Origin: Catenuloplanes atrovinosus
Lineage (GTDB): Bacteria > Actinomycetota > Actinomycetes > Mycobacteriales > Micromonosporaceae
Reading direction: 5' to 3'
NCBI RefSeq assembly: GCF_031458235.1
Contig: NZ_JAVDYB010000001.1
Location: 8,705,001 to 8,769,000, forward strand
Length of the DNA: 64,000 nucleotides
A model generated the notes under the pieces. The model ran no database searches and was not told where the DNA came from. It saw only the letters and a program-made list of their open reading frames with translations. Each line of letters begins with the position of its first letter. Positions within the stretch are counted from its first letter, which is position 1. Below are positions 1-8,702 of this stretch, piece by piece. The position numbers and the translations under genes are program-made.

Positions 1-284
1 GCACATGAGGTAGCGCCGATGCGAGAACATGGGCTGCGGCTCCTGGTCGAGGGGGAGGGTCTCTCACCTCGAACGGTATTGCCGCTGCCGTTTTCCGATC
101 CACCGATAACGCTTGCGTCCGACGTTGATTCGTTGCGTTGATCCGCCCCTGGGCGGTGAAACGTTGCGCAGACAGCGTTATGGGGGCGGTGAACCACCGC
201 CCCCAAGCCATGGCGCCGGGCGAACCGCCCTTGTGCCCCGGTGCCCGAGCGAACCGCTCCGGGCGCCTGCCTTACATATGCCCG
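1..284. other. Window-edge region without a recognisable gene
   Basis: I see no coding frame here with a plausible start, ribosome binding site and actinobacterial codon bias. It contains two GC-rich hairpins, at about 141-154 and 182-204. The rest is probably 3' flank of a gene outside the window. Confidence 0.5.
182..204 (-). terminator. Hairpin downstream of the membrane-protein gene
   Basis: A perfect 10-bp stem (GGGGGCGGTG / CACCGCCCCC) with a 3-nt loop lies about 80 nt past the stop of the minus-strand gene ending at 285. No T-run follows, which is common in high-GC actinobacteria. It could equally serve a gene to the left of the window. Confidence 0.5.
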
Positions 285-824
285 TCAGAACCAGTTCGGA
301 AACTGTGCGTCGAGCCACTCCCGGGCCGGCCGCACCGTGTCGGTGTCCAGGCTCAGCCAGGGCAGCTCGCCGGTCACCGCGAGGATGCCGACGATCAGCG
401 CGGCGCCGCTGACCAGCATGCCGATCAGCGCGTCGAGCTTGCCGGCCACGTGCCGGCGGCGGGTGGCGACGAAGCCGCCCAGCGAGGCGAGCAGCGCGAT
501 CGCGGCGACCGCGATGCCGTACCCGGCGAGCGGGCCGGACAGCACCAGCGCCGCGGCGGCGATGCTCAGCGCCAGGCCGACCGTGGCCAGCAGGCTGGTC
601 CGCGCGCGCGGGGCGCGCTCCACGGGAACCACCGGCGGCGCCGGCGGCGTGGCCGGGCGCTCGATGACCTCCGTGGTCGTCTCGGTCCTGTCGGTGGAAC
701 TCTTCGGGTACGGGGTCCGGTCGTCGACCTTCGCGCGCGGCGCGACGGCGGGACGAGTGGCCGTGGTCTCGTCCTCAGTGGTCGTCGTCGTGCCCGCCGA
801 CCGGGTGAACGTGGGGAGCCGCAC
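285..824 (-). CDS. Small membrane protein with hydrophilic Thr/Pro-rich N-terminus
   Basis: A 179-residue protein not assigned to a named family. The first ~77 residues are polar, with a Thr run (GTTTTTEDETT) and a Pro-rich linker. Three hydrophobic segments follow at about residues 78-97, 100-119 and 130-150, then a short amphipathic tail ending in DAQFPNWF. The arrangement resembles the actinobacterial small membrane proteins annotated as DUF4190-like, but I cannot confirm that. I chose the GTG at 824 because AGGAGGT lies just upstream with 5-nt spacing; the frame is open further upstream without a comparable site. It is divergent from the phytase-family gene that starts at 952. Confidence 0.7.
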   Translation of the reverse strand: MRLPTFTRSAGTTTTTEDETTATRPAVAPRAKVDDRTPYPKSSTDRTETTTEVIERPATPPAPPVVPVERAPRARTSLLATVGLALSIAAAALVLSGPLAGYGIAVAAIALLASLGGFVATRRRHVAGKLDALIGMLVSGAALIVGILAVTGELPWLSLDTDTVRPAREWLDAQFPNWF

Positions 825-951
825 GATGCACCTCCTGAAGGGATATGGGGGGTCGCACCTGCTGTACCCGCCGGCGCCCGTCGCCACACATCGCGCGGTG
901 TTCACCCGCGCGACGGCTGATGCTCGCCCGCTCGTGCAAGCGTCGTTCCTC

Positions 952-3171
952 ATGGCTCACCGCACGATTCCGGCCGTGCTCATGACACTGGCCGTCACCT
1001 CCGCGAGCCTGCTCGCCGGCAGCGCCGCCGACGCGCACGCGCGCAAGGTCTACTTCGATCGCACCGCGACCTACCCGGTCTTCCAGAACCGGCCCGCCGG
1101 TGAGGACCCCGCGACACCGACCGCCGCCGAGATCTCCTCGGTCAGCGAGGACGGCCGGACGCTGGTCTACACGGACGCGCCGGCCGGCCGGATCGGTTTC
1201 GTCGACATCTCGAACCCGGCCCGCCCCCGGGGCCTCGGCACGCTGGACATGGGCGGCGAGCCCACGTCCGTCGTCGTGCGCGGCGGATACGTGCTGGCCG
1301 TGGTGGACACCAGCGAGAGCTTCACCAGCCCGTCCGGCGTGCTCCGGGTGGTGCGGCTGCGGGACCGCGCGGTCGTGCGCGAGATCGGCATGGGCGGCCA
1401 GCCCGACTCGATCGCGCTGAGCAAGGACTCCCGGTACGCCGCGATCGCCATCGAGAACCAGCGCGACGAGGACGTCGCCGACGGCGACCTGCCGCAGGCG
1501 CCGGGCGGCTTCATCCAGATCGTCGACTTCCCGTCGGACGACCCGGCTCGCTGGTCCGCGCGCGCGGTGCCGCTGCCCGAGGCCACGCTGGCCGCGGCCG
1601 GCATCGCCGCGCCCAGCGACCCGGAACCGGAGTACGTCTCGATCAACTCGCGGAACCAGCTGGTCGTCACGCTCCAGGAGAACAACGGCGTCGTCCTGAT
1701 CGACCTGCGCGGCGGCCGGGTGGAGAAGGCGTTCAGCGCCGGCCGGACCACCGTCACCGGCATCGACACCGAGGACGACGGCACCATCGACCTGAGCGGG
1801 TCGATCACGGACACGCCGCGCGAGCCGGACGCGATCTCCTGGATCGACGACCGCTACGTGGCCACCGCGAACGAGGGCGACTGGCGGGGCGGCACCCGCG
1901 GCTGGACCGTCTTCGACACCCGCACCGGCCGCGTCGCCTGGGACGCCAGCAACACGTTCGAGCGGCTCGCGGTCACCTACGGGCTGCACAACGAGGGCCG
2001 CGCGGACAACAAGGGCACCGAGCCGGAGGGGCTCGCGGTCGCCACCTACCAGGGCCGGCGGTACGCGTTCGTCGCCGCCGAGCGGAGCAACTTCGTCGCG
2101 GTCTACGACCTGAGCGACCCGGTGCGCCCGGCCTTCCAGCAGATCCTGGCCACCACGAACGGCCCCGAGGGCCTGCTGCCGATCCCGTCGCGCGGCCTGT
2201 TCGCGGTCTCCAGCGAGGTCGACGAGGCCGAGGCCAACGTGCGGTCCAGCCTCACGCTGTTCGCGCTCGGCACCGAGCGGCCGGGCTTCCCGAGCGTGGT
2301 CTCCACCGGCGACCTCGGCTGGGGCGCGCTCGGCGCGCTCTCCCCGGTGCCGGGCCGGCCCGACCGGCTCTACACGGTGACGGACGCGGCGTACTCACCC
2401 ACCCGCATCCTCACCATCGACACCGGCCGTACGCCCGCCCGGATCGACCGCGCGCTGACGGTCACGGACGCGTCCGGCGCGCCGGTCGGCTACGACGCCG
2501 AGGGCATCGCCGCACGGCCGCGGGGCGGCTTCTGGCTCGGCGTCGAGGGCGCCACCGGCGGCGGCAACCAGCTCGTCCGGCTGGACGCCTCCGGTCGTAC
2601 CGTCGAGGTGGTCCCACTGCCCGCGGAGATCTCGTCCGGGCTGGCCAAGCAGGGCATCGAGGGCGTCTCGGTGGTCACCGACCGGTCCGGCGAGCACGTC
2701 TGGACGACGCTCCAGCGCGAGCTGAGCACCGACCCGGCCGGCGTGGTCCGGATCGGCCGCTACGACGTGGCCACGAAGACCTGGACCTGGTTCGGCTACC
2801 GGCTGGAGCAGACCACCACGGCCGGCGACTGGATCGGCCTGTCCGAGATCGTGGCGGTCGACCGGGACACGCTCGCGGTGATCGAGCGGGACAAGCTGAA
2901 CGGCCCGGCCGCGCGGGTCAAGCGCGTCTACACGGTCGAGGTCCCGTCCCGGGACCCGCGCCCGGGCACGCTCCCGGTGCTGCCGAAGCGGCTCGCCGTC
3001 GACGTGCTGCCCGCGCTGCGCGCCGACAACGGCTGGACCCAGGAGAAGCTGGAGGGCCTGACCATCGGCGGTGACGGCGTCGTCTACGCGATCACCGACA
3101 ACGACGGTCTCGAGGACGCCACCGGCGAGACGGTCCTGCTCCGCCTCGGCCCCGCCCGCAAGATCTTCTAA
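952..3171 (+). CDS. Secreted esterase-like phytase-family beta-propeller protein
   Basis: A 739-residue exported protein. Residues 1-32 form a signal peptide (MAHRTIPAVLMTLAV... ending ADAHA). The first half has repeated propeller-type segments resembling the choice-of-anchor/alkaline-phosphatase-like repeats (DISNPARPRGLG, YDLSDPVRPAFQ). The second half matches the esterase-like activity of phytase domain (PF13449 type): YDAEGIAARPRGGFWLGVE, GLTIGGDGVVYAITDNDG and the terminal ETVLLRLG. The family is thought to hydrolyse phosphoesters outside the cell; substrate cannot be inferred. The ATG at 952 is the start that gives a clean signal peptide; the frame is open to 241 but that part overlaps the opposite gene. 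The C-terminus looks complete. A truncated arylsulfotransferase begins 3 nt after the stop. Confidence 0.8.
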   Translation: MAHRTIPAVLMTLAVTSASLLAGSAADAHARKVYFDRTATYPVFQNRPAGEDPATPTAAEISSVSEDGRTLVYTDAPAGRIGFVDISNPARPRGLGTLDMGGEPTSVVVRGGYVLAVVDTSESFTSPSGVLRVVRLRDRAVVREIGMGGQPDSIALSKDSRYAAIAIENQRDEDVADGDLPQAPGGFIQIVDFPSDDPARWSARAVPLPEATLAAAGIAAPSDPEPEYVSINSRNQLVVTLQENNGVVLIDLRGGRVEKAFSAGRTTVTGIDTEDDGTIDLSGSITDTPREPDAISWIDDRYVATANEGDWRGGTRGWTVFDTRTGRVAWDASNTFERLAVTYGLHNEGRADNKGTEPEGLAVATYQGRRYAFVAAERSNFVAVYDLSDPVRPAFQQILATTNGPEGLLPIPSRGLFAVSSEVDEAEANVRSSLTLFALGTERPGFPSVVSTGDLGWGALGALSPVPGRPDRLYTVTDAAYSPTRILTIDTGRTPARIDRALTVTDASGAPVGYDAEGIAARPRGGFWLGVEGATGGGNQLVRLDASGRTVEVVPLPAEISSGLAKQGIEGVSVVTDRSGEHVWTTLQRELSTDPAGVVRIGRYDVATKTWTWFGYRLEQTTTAGDWIGLSEIVAVDRDTLAVIERDKLNGPAARVKRVYTVEVPSRDPRPGTLPVLPKRLAVDVLPALRADNGWTQEKLEGLTIGGDGVVYAITDNDGLEDATGETVLLRLGPARKIF

Positions 3172-3174
3172 CCC

Positions 3175-4161
3175 GTGCGGGGGGTACGGCACGCGCCGTG
3201 CCCGATCCCGTACGACCTGAGCCCGCTCGGCGGTCCGGTGGACGGGGTGCTGCACGACGGTGTCATCCAGGAGGTCGACATCGCGACCGGGCGGAAGGTC
3301 TTCGAGTGGCGGTCCAGCGACCACGTGGGCCTGGACGAGTCGTACGCGCCACTGCCCCAGGGCGACGCGGCGCACCTGCCGTACGACTACTTCCACGCGA
3401 ACTCGGTGGGGCTGGCCGCGGACGGGAACCTGATCGTGTCGGCCCGGCACACCTGGGCGTGCTACAAGATCGACCGGGAGAGCGGCGACGTCATCTGGCG
3501 GATCGGTGGCAAGAAGTCGGACTTCGCGGTCGACGAGCGGACCGCCTTCTCCTGGCAGCACGACTTCCGGCAGCGGCGGGACGGCTCCTGGGGCCTGTTC
3601 GACAACGGCGCCGGGATCACCAAGGAGCGCGAGTACTCGCGCGGCGTCGTGTTCACCATCGACGAGACCGCGCGGACGACCAGGTTCGTCGCCGAGTACG
3701 TGCACCCGGACCGGCTCTCCGCACCCACCCAGGGCAGCTTCCGCGAACTCGCCGACGGTGGCTCGTTCGTCGGCTGGGGCCAGATGCCACACTTCACCGA
3801 GCACGACCCGGACGGCACGGTACGGCTGGCCGGCCACCTGCCGCCCGACAACCAGTCCTACCGCGCCTACAAGGCCGAGTGGACCGGCACCCCGGCCGAC
3901 CAGCCCGCGCTCGGCCTGCACGTGGACGGCGGCAACGTGGTCGTCTCCGTGAGCTGGAACGGCGAGACCCGGGTCGCCCGGTGGCGGGCACGCTGGGGCA
4001 CGCAGCCCGGTGCACTCAACGGCGGCGCCGTCGAGCAACCCCGCACCGGCTTCGAGACCACCCTCCAGGTCCCCGGCACCCCCGAGTACGTGGTCGCCGA
4101 CGCCCTCGACGGCTCCGGCAAGGTCCTCGGCACCTCCTCCGCCATCCCGATCCGCGTCTGA
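3175..4161 (+). pseudogene. N-terminally truncated arylsulfotransferase (ASST) family protein
   Basis: The 328-residue frame matches the central and C-terminal parts of the arylsulfotransferase family (Arylsulfotran_2 type): PYDLSPLGGP near its start, then DGVIQEVDIATG, EWRSSDHV, FHANSV, WRIGGKKSDF and FDNGAG. Family members are usually about 450-500 residues with a signal peptide and further N-terminal propeller blades. Here about 130-170 residues and the export signal are missing. The frame opens at a GTG with no good ribosome binding site, and the upstream 2.2 kb is an intact unrelated gene, so the missing part is not simply in another frame. I read it as a deletion remnant. A shorter functional protein made by coupling to the gene ending at 3171 is less likely. 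Confidence 0.7.
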
Positions 4162-4250
4162 CCCGTCCGGTCAGGGGTTGATCGAGGCGGGCATACCCGG
4201 CGCGGGCGTTCGCACGGCGGCACCGCGGTCGGCTACGACAGCACGTGGAG

Positions 4251-4994
4251 CTAGTCGATCGATTCTCGCCAGACCTCGGCCGCCTCCCGGCCGCGGGCGA
4301 TCTCCGCGACCAGGCGTTCCCGTTCGGCGGCGTCGGCGCGGCTGGCGGCCTCGCGGGCCAGGCTGGCGGCGATCTTGGCCTGGCGGCGGGCGACCTCGCG
4401 TGCGCCGCTGTGTGCCGCGTTGCGGGCCGCGGCGGCGCGCTCCTGCCACTCGAGGTTGCGGGCGACGGCGCGGGCGCGCTGGCCGGCACCGAGCTCGGCC
4501 ATGGCGCGCGCGGTGGTGGAGTAGGGGCCGCTCATCACGTCGTCGCCCTCCTCACGGTCGGAGAGGCGCCAGCGCCGCAGCCGCTGCCGCATGCGCCACA
4601 GCGTGCGGTCGCGGTCCTCGCCGCGGACCCAGGCCGCGCCCTGGCCGGGGTGGGTGTCGCCGTCCGGCAGGTAGTTGAGCGCGTGCAGCACGTCCCGGAC
4701 GCACCAGCCGGCCATGAAGTACGGCCGGACGATCTCGTAGATCAGGTCGTTCTCGATCGGCGCGATGATCGGCACGAACACCTTGAGCGTGTCGATCGCG
4801 GCCCACGCGGTCTCCCGGCCGTCCGGCGCGAGGCGCGGGTCGAACGGGAGCGCGCGGCTGGTCTCGGCGTGGCAGCGGCGGCAGCGCCAGACCCATCCCG
4901 TAGGGGCGCGGACCAGTTGCTGATCGTCCGGCGACGCCTGGCACTGCTGGCAGGGGAACGAGGACGGCCGCGAATCGGTACTCTCAGTAGTCAT
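4251..4994 (-). CDS. Zinc-ribbon protein with C-terminal coiled coil, unknown function
   Basis: A 247-residue soluble protein. Residues ~14-41 carry two CxxC pairs (CQQC, CRRC), a likely zinc ribbon. The middle (about 60-150) is helical and includes GWCVRDVLHALNYLPDG, which reminds me of a module in actinobacterial replication-type and HTH proteins; this is from memory and unproven. Residues 155-247 are Ala/Arg/Glu-rich and should form a long helix or coiled coil. It starts inside the 3' end of the DUF2809 gene (11-nt overlap, 4984-4994), which suggests translational coupling. A nucleic-acid-binding role is inference. Confidence 0.65.
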   Translation of the reverse strand: MTTESTDSRPSSFPCQQCQASPDDQQLVRAPTGWVWRCRRCHAETSRALPFDPRLAPDGRETAWAAIDTLKVFVPIIAPIENDLIYEIVRPYFMAGWCVRDVLHALNYLPDGDTHPGQGAAWVRGEDRDRTLWRMRQRLRRWRLSDREEGDDVMSGPYSTTARAMAELGAGQRARAVARNLEWQERAAAARNAAHSGAREVARRQAKIAASLAREAASRADAAERERLVAEIARGREAAEVWRESID

Positions 4995-5382
4995 CAGTCG
5001 CTCCCCGCACGCTCGGACGCATCGAGGCTAGCAGCGTGTGGACGAGGACGAGCGGGACCACTCCGGCCGGGTACCAGAGCACGTCGATGAGATCGAACTG
5101 CACGCCGAGCGCCAGCCGGGCCGCGACCGATCGCTCGGAGAGGTACGCGGGAACGCCGGTGAGCTGCGAGAATTCGACGGCCCAGCAGAAGCCGACCGCG
5201 ATCGCGCCGGAGATCCACGGTGCCAGGCGGGGTGCGGCGAAGACCACGGCGGCGTACACCATGGACGCGTAGAGCGCGGTGCCGGAGACCTGCTCGATCA
5301 CACCGTCGGCAATGGCTCGGATACTCAGAGCGACGATGAGTGCGGCGGTCGCGGTCAGTGTCGCGAGCGAGCGAGCCAGCAT
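4984..5382 (-). CDS. DUF2809 family membrane protein
   Basis: A 132-residue integral membrane protein with about four hydrophobic segments. It has the DUF2809 signature region: GFCWAVEFSQLTGVP followed by AYLSERSVAARLALG, FDLIDVLWYPAG and a final helix. The function of the family is unknown. The ATG at 5382 gives MLARSLATLTATAAL, the usual start of the family; the open frame upstream is antisense to the next gene. The stop overlaps the start of the zinc-ribbon gene by 11 nt. Confidence 0.8.
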   Translation of the reverse strand: MLARSLATLTATAALIVALSIRAIADGVIEQVSGTALYASMVYAAVVFAAPRLAPWISGAIAVGFCWAVEFSQLTGVPAYLSERSVAARLALGVQFDLIDVLWYPAGVVPLVLVHTLLASMRPSVRGATDDY

Positions 5383-5449
5383 CGCGCGATCGTAACGATC
5401 AGGGACCACCCCGATGGTCCCCGGACCGGTGCGCGGAGAGAATGGTGCG

Positions 5450-6064
5450 GTGCCGAGCGTCATCGACGAGTACGTGGCCGAGGTCGGTCGCGGCCTGCGC
5501 GGCCCGGCCCGGCTGCGCCGCGACATGCTGGCGGAGATCCGGGACGCGCTGACCGACGCGGCGGAGGCCGACGGCGTGGAGACCGCGGTCGCGGAGTTCG
5601 GCCCGGCCCGCGAGATCGCCGGCGGGCTGCAGGAGGTGCTGACGGTCGCGCACGCACGGCGTACCGCGCTGCTGCTGATCCTGGTGCTCGGCACGTCGTG
5701 GGCGCAGGCCGCGCTGGCCGGCCTGGACGGCTGGCCGCAGTGGCAGGGCGCGGCGCCCGGCGCCGGCTATCTCTGGCTGGCCGAGGCCGTGGACCTGCTC
5801 TCCGGCGTCTCGCTGGCCGCGGCCGCGGCCGCCGTGGTGCTGCTCGGCTGGGGTGCGCGCCACCTGTGGCGCCCGGCCGAGCTGGCGCGTCTGGTCGCGG
5901 GTGTCACCATGGGAGTCATGGCGCTGACCGCGCTCGGCGGCCTGCTGCTGACCGCGCTGTCCCCGCACGGCGAGCTGAGCGGGGCGGCGCTGTGGTGGGC
6001 GGTGCCGTTCACACTGGTGCAGGTCTCCGCGGTGCGGACGTGGCGGACGGCACGCGCGGGCTGA
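5450..6064 (+). CDS. HAAS/DUF1700-type membrane protein
   Basis: A 204-residue protein. Residues 1-60 form the helical HAAS-like module (VIDEYVAEVGRGLRGP, RLRRDMLAEIRDALTDAA, AVAEFGPAREIAGGLQ) found in DUF1700-type proteins. Four hydrophobic segments follow, near residues 68-85, 103-135, 142-165 and 175-195. These proteins often accompany PadR regulators, but none is seen here. The GTG at 5450 was chosen because GGAGAG lies 9 nt upstream. Confidence 0.7.
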   Translation: MPSVIDEYVAEVGRGLRGPARLRRDMLAEIRDALTDAAEADGVETAVAEFGPAREIAGGLQEVLTVAHARRTALLLILVLGTSWAQAALAGLDGWPQWQGAAPGAGYLWLAEAVDLLSGVSLAAAAAAVVLLGWGARHLWRPAELARLVAGVTMGVMALTALGGLLLTALSPHGELSGAALWWAVPFTLVQVSAVRTWRTARAG

Positions 6065-6285
6065 CCCGTTCGGGTGATCTCGCCCGGATGGCGGGCCTGG
6101 AAGGGAAGGGTACGGTGCCTACCGGTACGGTATGCGCGCACGAGCGACCGTGCACTGCCATCACATGCGCCGATCTATTGCGTCATCCGTTACGGTTTCG
6201 GGGTTGAAGTGGCGGTCAATAGGGGCGTCGGCGCCGGAACGTCGCCCGGATGTCGGATCTAGTAGCAGGTAAGAGGGCACAGATT

Positions 6286-7020
6286 ATGGGAGACGGCTCC
6301 CCCAAGATCACGGTCGTTGTCCCGACCTATAACGAACGGGACAATCTTCCCAGGCTCGTCGAGATGCTGTCCGCCCTCGGGCTGCCGAACCTCCACATCC
6401 TCGTGGTGGACGACGATTCCCCGGACGGCACCGGCGAGATCGCCGACAAGCTCGCGGCGGAGTCGCCGCAGGCGGTGGGCGTGCTGCACCGCACCACCAA
6501 GGACGGCCTCGGCCGGGCGTACGTGGCCGGCATCGGCCGCGCGCTGGACGAGGGCGCGGACGTCGTGCTCCAGATGGACGCCGACCTGTCCCACCCGGCC
6601 TCGGTGATCCCGGTGATGGTCGAGAAGCTGATGACCACGGACGCGGCCGTCGTGATCGGCTCGCGGTACGTCTCCGGCGGCTCGGTCGCCGGCGACTGGG
6701 GCCTGCACCGCAAGTTCCTGTCCGCCTGGGCGAACTTCTACGTCAACACGATCCTGCGGCTCGGCGTGAAGGACGTGACCGCGGGCTTCAAGGCGTGGAA
6801 GGCGGAGACGCTGCGCACGATCGACGTCGGGTCGATCCACAGCAACGGCTACGCGTTCCAGGTCGAGATGAACTACCGCACGGTCCGGCACGGCGGGAAG
6901 ATCTACGAGGTGCCGATCCGCTTCGAGCAGCGCGCCGACGGCGTCTCGAAGATGAGCCTCGCGGTGCAGATCGAGTCCGCGCTGATGCCCTGGCGCCTGC
7001 TCTTCGGCCGCAAGGTCTGA
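6286..7020 (+). CDS. ppm1: Polyprenol monophosphomannose synthase (GT2)
   Basis: A 244-residue family-2 glycosyltransferase that moves mannose from GDP-mannose to polyprenyl phosphate on the cytoplasmic face. The product, polyprenyl-phosphomannose, is the sugar donor for protein mannosylation and lipoglycans. Visible: the N-terminal VVVPTYNERDNLPRL nucleotide-binding strand, VDDDSPDGT, the metal-binding DAD in QMDADLSH, and GSRYVSGG. There is no N-terminal apolipoprotein acyltransferase (Lnt) domain and no terminal membrane segment, so it is the stand-alone form. The ATG at 6286 follows an AAGAGGG site; the ATG at 6250 in frame has none. A bidirectional terminator separates it from rfbB. Confidence 0.85.
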   Translation: MGDGSPKITVVVPTYNERDNLPRLVEMLSALGLPNLHILVVDDDSPDGTGEIADKLAAESPQAVGVLHRTTKDGLGRAYVAGIGRALDEGADVVLQMDADLSHPASVIPVMVEKLMTTDAAVVIGSRYVSGGSVAGDWGLHRKFLSAWANFYVNTILRLGVKDVTAGFKAWKAETLRTIDVGSIHSNGYAFQVEMNYRTVRHGGKIYEVPIRFEQRADGVSKMSLAVQIESALMPWRLLFGRKV

Positions 7021-7030
7021 CAAACCCGGC

Positions 7031-7062
7031 ACAGGGGGTACGGCCGGAGTCGTACCCCCTGT
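7031..7062. terminator. Bidirectional terminator between ppm1 and rfbB
   Basis: A perfect 12-bp stem (ACAGGGGGTACG / CGTACCCCCTGT) with an 8-nt loop sits between two convergent stop codons, 11 nt after ppm1 and 5 nt before the rfbB stop. It can serve both genes. Confidence 0.8.
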
Positions 7063-7066
7063 TCGT

Positions 7067-8032
7067 TCATGCGGTCTTGAGCGGCTCCCACCAGGCGCGG
7101 TTGTCCCGGTACCAGGCCACCGTCTCGGCCAGCCCGGTGGTGAAGTCCGTCCGCGGTGCGTACCCCAGCTCCTGGCTGATCTTGGTGATGTCCACCGAGT
7201 AGCGGCGGTCGTGCCCCTTGCGGTCCTCGACCGGCTCGACCGAGTCCCAATCCTTGCCGCAGGCCTCCAGCAGCAGCCCGGTGAGCTCCTTGTTGGTCAG
7301 CTCGGTGCCGCCGCCGATGTTGTAGATCTCGCCCGCCCGGCCGCCGGCCAGCACCAGCGCGATGCCCCGGCAGTGGTCGTCGACGTGCAGCCAGTCGCGG
7401 ACGTTGCCGCCGTCGCCGTAGAGCGGGACCTTCCGCCCGTCCAGCAGGTTCGTCACGAACAGCGGGATGACCTTCTCCGGGAACTGGTACGGCCCGTAGT
7501 TGTTCGAGCAGCGGGTGACCAGCACCGGCAGCCCGTGCGTGCGGTGGTAGGCGAGCGCCAGCAGGTCCGACCCGGCCTTCGCGGCCGAGTACGGCGAGTT
7601 CGGCGAGACCGGGAAGTCCTCCCGCCACGAGCCGGTCTCGATCGAGCCGTAGACCTCGTCCGTGGACACGTGCAGGAACCGTCCCACGCCGTGCCGGACC
7701 GCGGCGTCCAGCAGGATCTGGGTGCCGAGCACGTTGGTCCGGACGAACGCGGCGCCGCCGTCGATCGAGCGGTCCACGTGCGTCTCGGCCGCGAAGTGCA
7801 CGACCGCGTCCGTCCCGGCCATCAACTCGTCCACGACCGCGGCGTCACAGATGTCCCCGTGCACGAACCGGATGTCTCCCGCCGAGTCGAGATTCGCCCG
7901 GTTCCCCGAATAGGTGAGCGCGTCGAGCACCGTGATGCGCGCGTCGGCCAGGCCCGGGTACGTGGACGCCTCGCGAACGAAGTGGGACCCGATGAAGCCG
8001 GCGCCGCCGGTGACCAGAACTCTCATGGACAT
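7067..8032 (-). CDS. rfbB: dTDP-glucose 4,6-dehydratase
   Basis: A 321-residue short-chain dehydrogenase/reductase of the extended class. It converts dTDP-glucose to dTDP-4-keto-6-deoxyglucose, the second step of dTDP-L-rhamnose synthesis. The NAD-binding GGAGFIGS is at the N-terminus. STDEVYG carries the catalytic Thr-Asp-Glu, and YSAAKAGSD carries the YxxxK pair. The ATG at 8032 (MSMRVLVTGG) lies downstream of GGAGGAG; the ATG at 8026 is also possible. It is divergent from rfbC. The thymidylyltransferase (rfbA) and reductase (rfbD) genes are not in the window. Confidence 0.9.
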   Translation of the reverse strand: MSMRVLVTGGAGFIGSHFVREASTYPGLADARITVLDALTYSGNRANLDSAGDIRFVHGDICDAAVVDELMAGTDAVVHFAAETHVDRSIDGGAAFVRTNVLGTQILLDAAVRHGVGRFLHVSTDEVYGSIETGSWREDFPVSPNSPYSAAKAGSDLLALAYHRTHGLPVLVTRCSNNYGPYQFPEKVIPLFVTNLLDGRKVPLYGDGGNVRDWLHVDDHCRGIALVLAGGRAGEIYNIGGGTELTNKELTGLLLEACGKDWDSVEPVEDRKGHDRRYSVDITKISQELGYAPRTDFTTGLAETVAWYRDNRAWWEPLKTA

Positions 8033-8123
8033 GAGCCTACGCACTCCTCCGACCAGCCACTATGCGCTGCTCCCGGGCTCGGTAGAGTGAAAGAATCTTG
8101 CGAACGGACTGGTAGGTGAGCCG

Positions 8124-8702
8124 ATGAAGATCCGCCCCTTGAGCATCGAAGGCGCCTACGAGGTCACGCCGGTGGTGCACGGCGACGCGCGCGGCAGCTT
8201 CACCGAGTGGCTCCGCTTCGACAAGCTGGCCGAGGTGCTCGGCCGCCCGGTCACCATGATGCAGGGCAACATCTCGGTCTCCGCGGCCGGCGTGGTGCGC
8301 GGCATCCACTACGCGGACGTGCCGCCGGGCCAGGCGAAGTACATCACCTGCGTGCGCGGCTCCGTGCTCGACGTCGTGGTGGACCTGCGGACCGGCTCGC
8401 CCACGTTCGGCGCGTGGGAGGCCGTGACGCTGGACGACGCCGCACGCCGCGCGGTCTATCTGAGCGAGGGCCTCGGCCACGGATTCTGCGCGCTCACCGA
8501 CGACGCCACCATGGCCTACCTGGTGTCGACCACGTACGACCCGGGTGCGGAGCACGGCATCCACCCGATGGACCCGGACCTGGGCATCGACTGGCCGACG
8601 TCCACGCCCGTTTTATCCGGGAAGGACACGAATGCGCCGTCGTTCGCCGAGGCCCGGGACCGCGGGATGCTGCCTAGCTGGGACCGAACCGCTCGGTCTT
8701 GA
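8124..8702 (+). CDS. rfbC: dTDP-4-dehydrorhamnose 3,5-epimerase
   Basis: A 192-residue cupin-fold epimerase for the third step of dTDP-L-rhamnose synthesis. Family signatures are GSFTEWLRFD, RGIHYADVPPGQAKYITC with the catalytic His, GSVLDVVVDLR and GLGHGFCAL. Length is typical (about 185-200). It is read from the same intergenic region as rfbB, so the two are probably co-expressed from divergent promoters. Its 3' end overlaps the convergent reductase gene by 29 nt. Confidence 0.9.
   Translation: MKIRPLSIEGAYEVTPVVHGDARGSFTEWLRFDKLAEVLGRPVTMMQGNISVSAAGVVRGIHYADVPPGQAKYITCVRGSVLDVVVDLRTGSPTFGAWEAVTLDDAARRAVYLSEGLGHGFCALTDDATMAYLVSTTYDPGAEHGIHPMDPDLGIDWPTSTPVLSGKDTNAPSFAEARDRGMLPSWDRTARS

Noticed and set aside
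7067-8702. Complete dTDP-rhamnose cluster
   Set aside because: Only rfbB and rfbC are present; rfbA and rfbD are not in the window.
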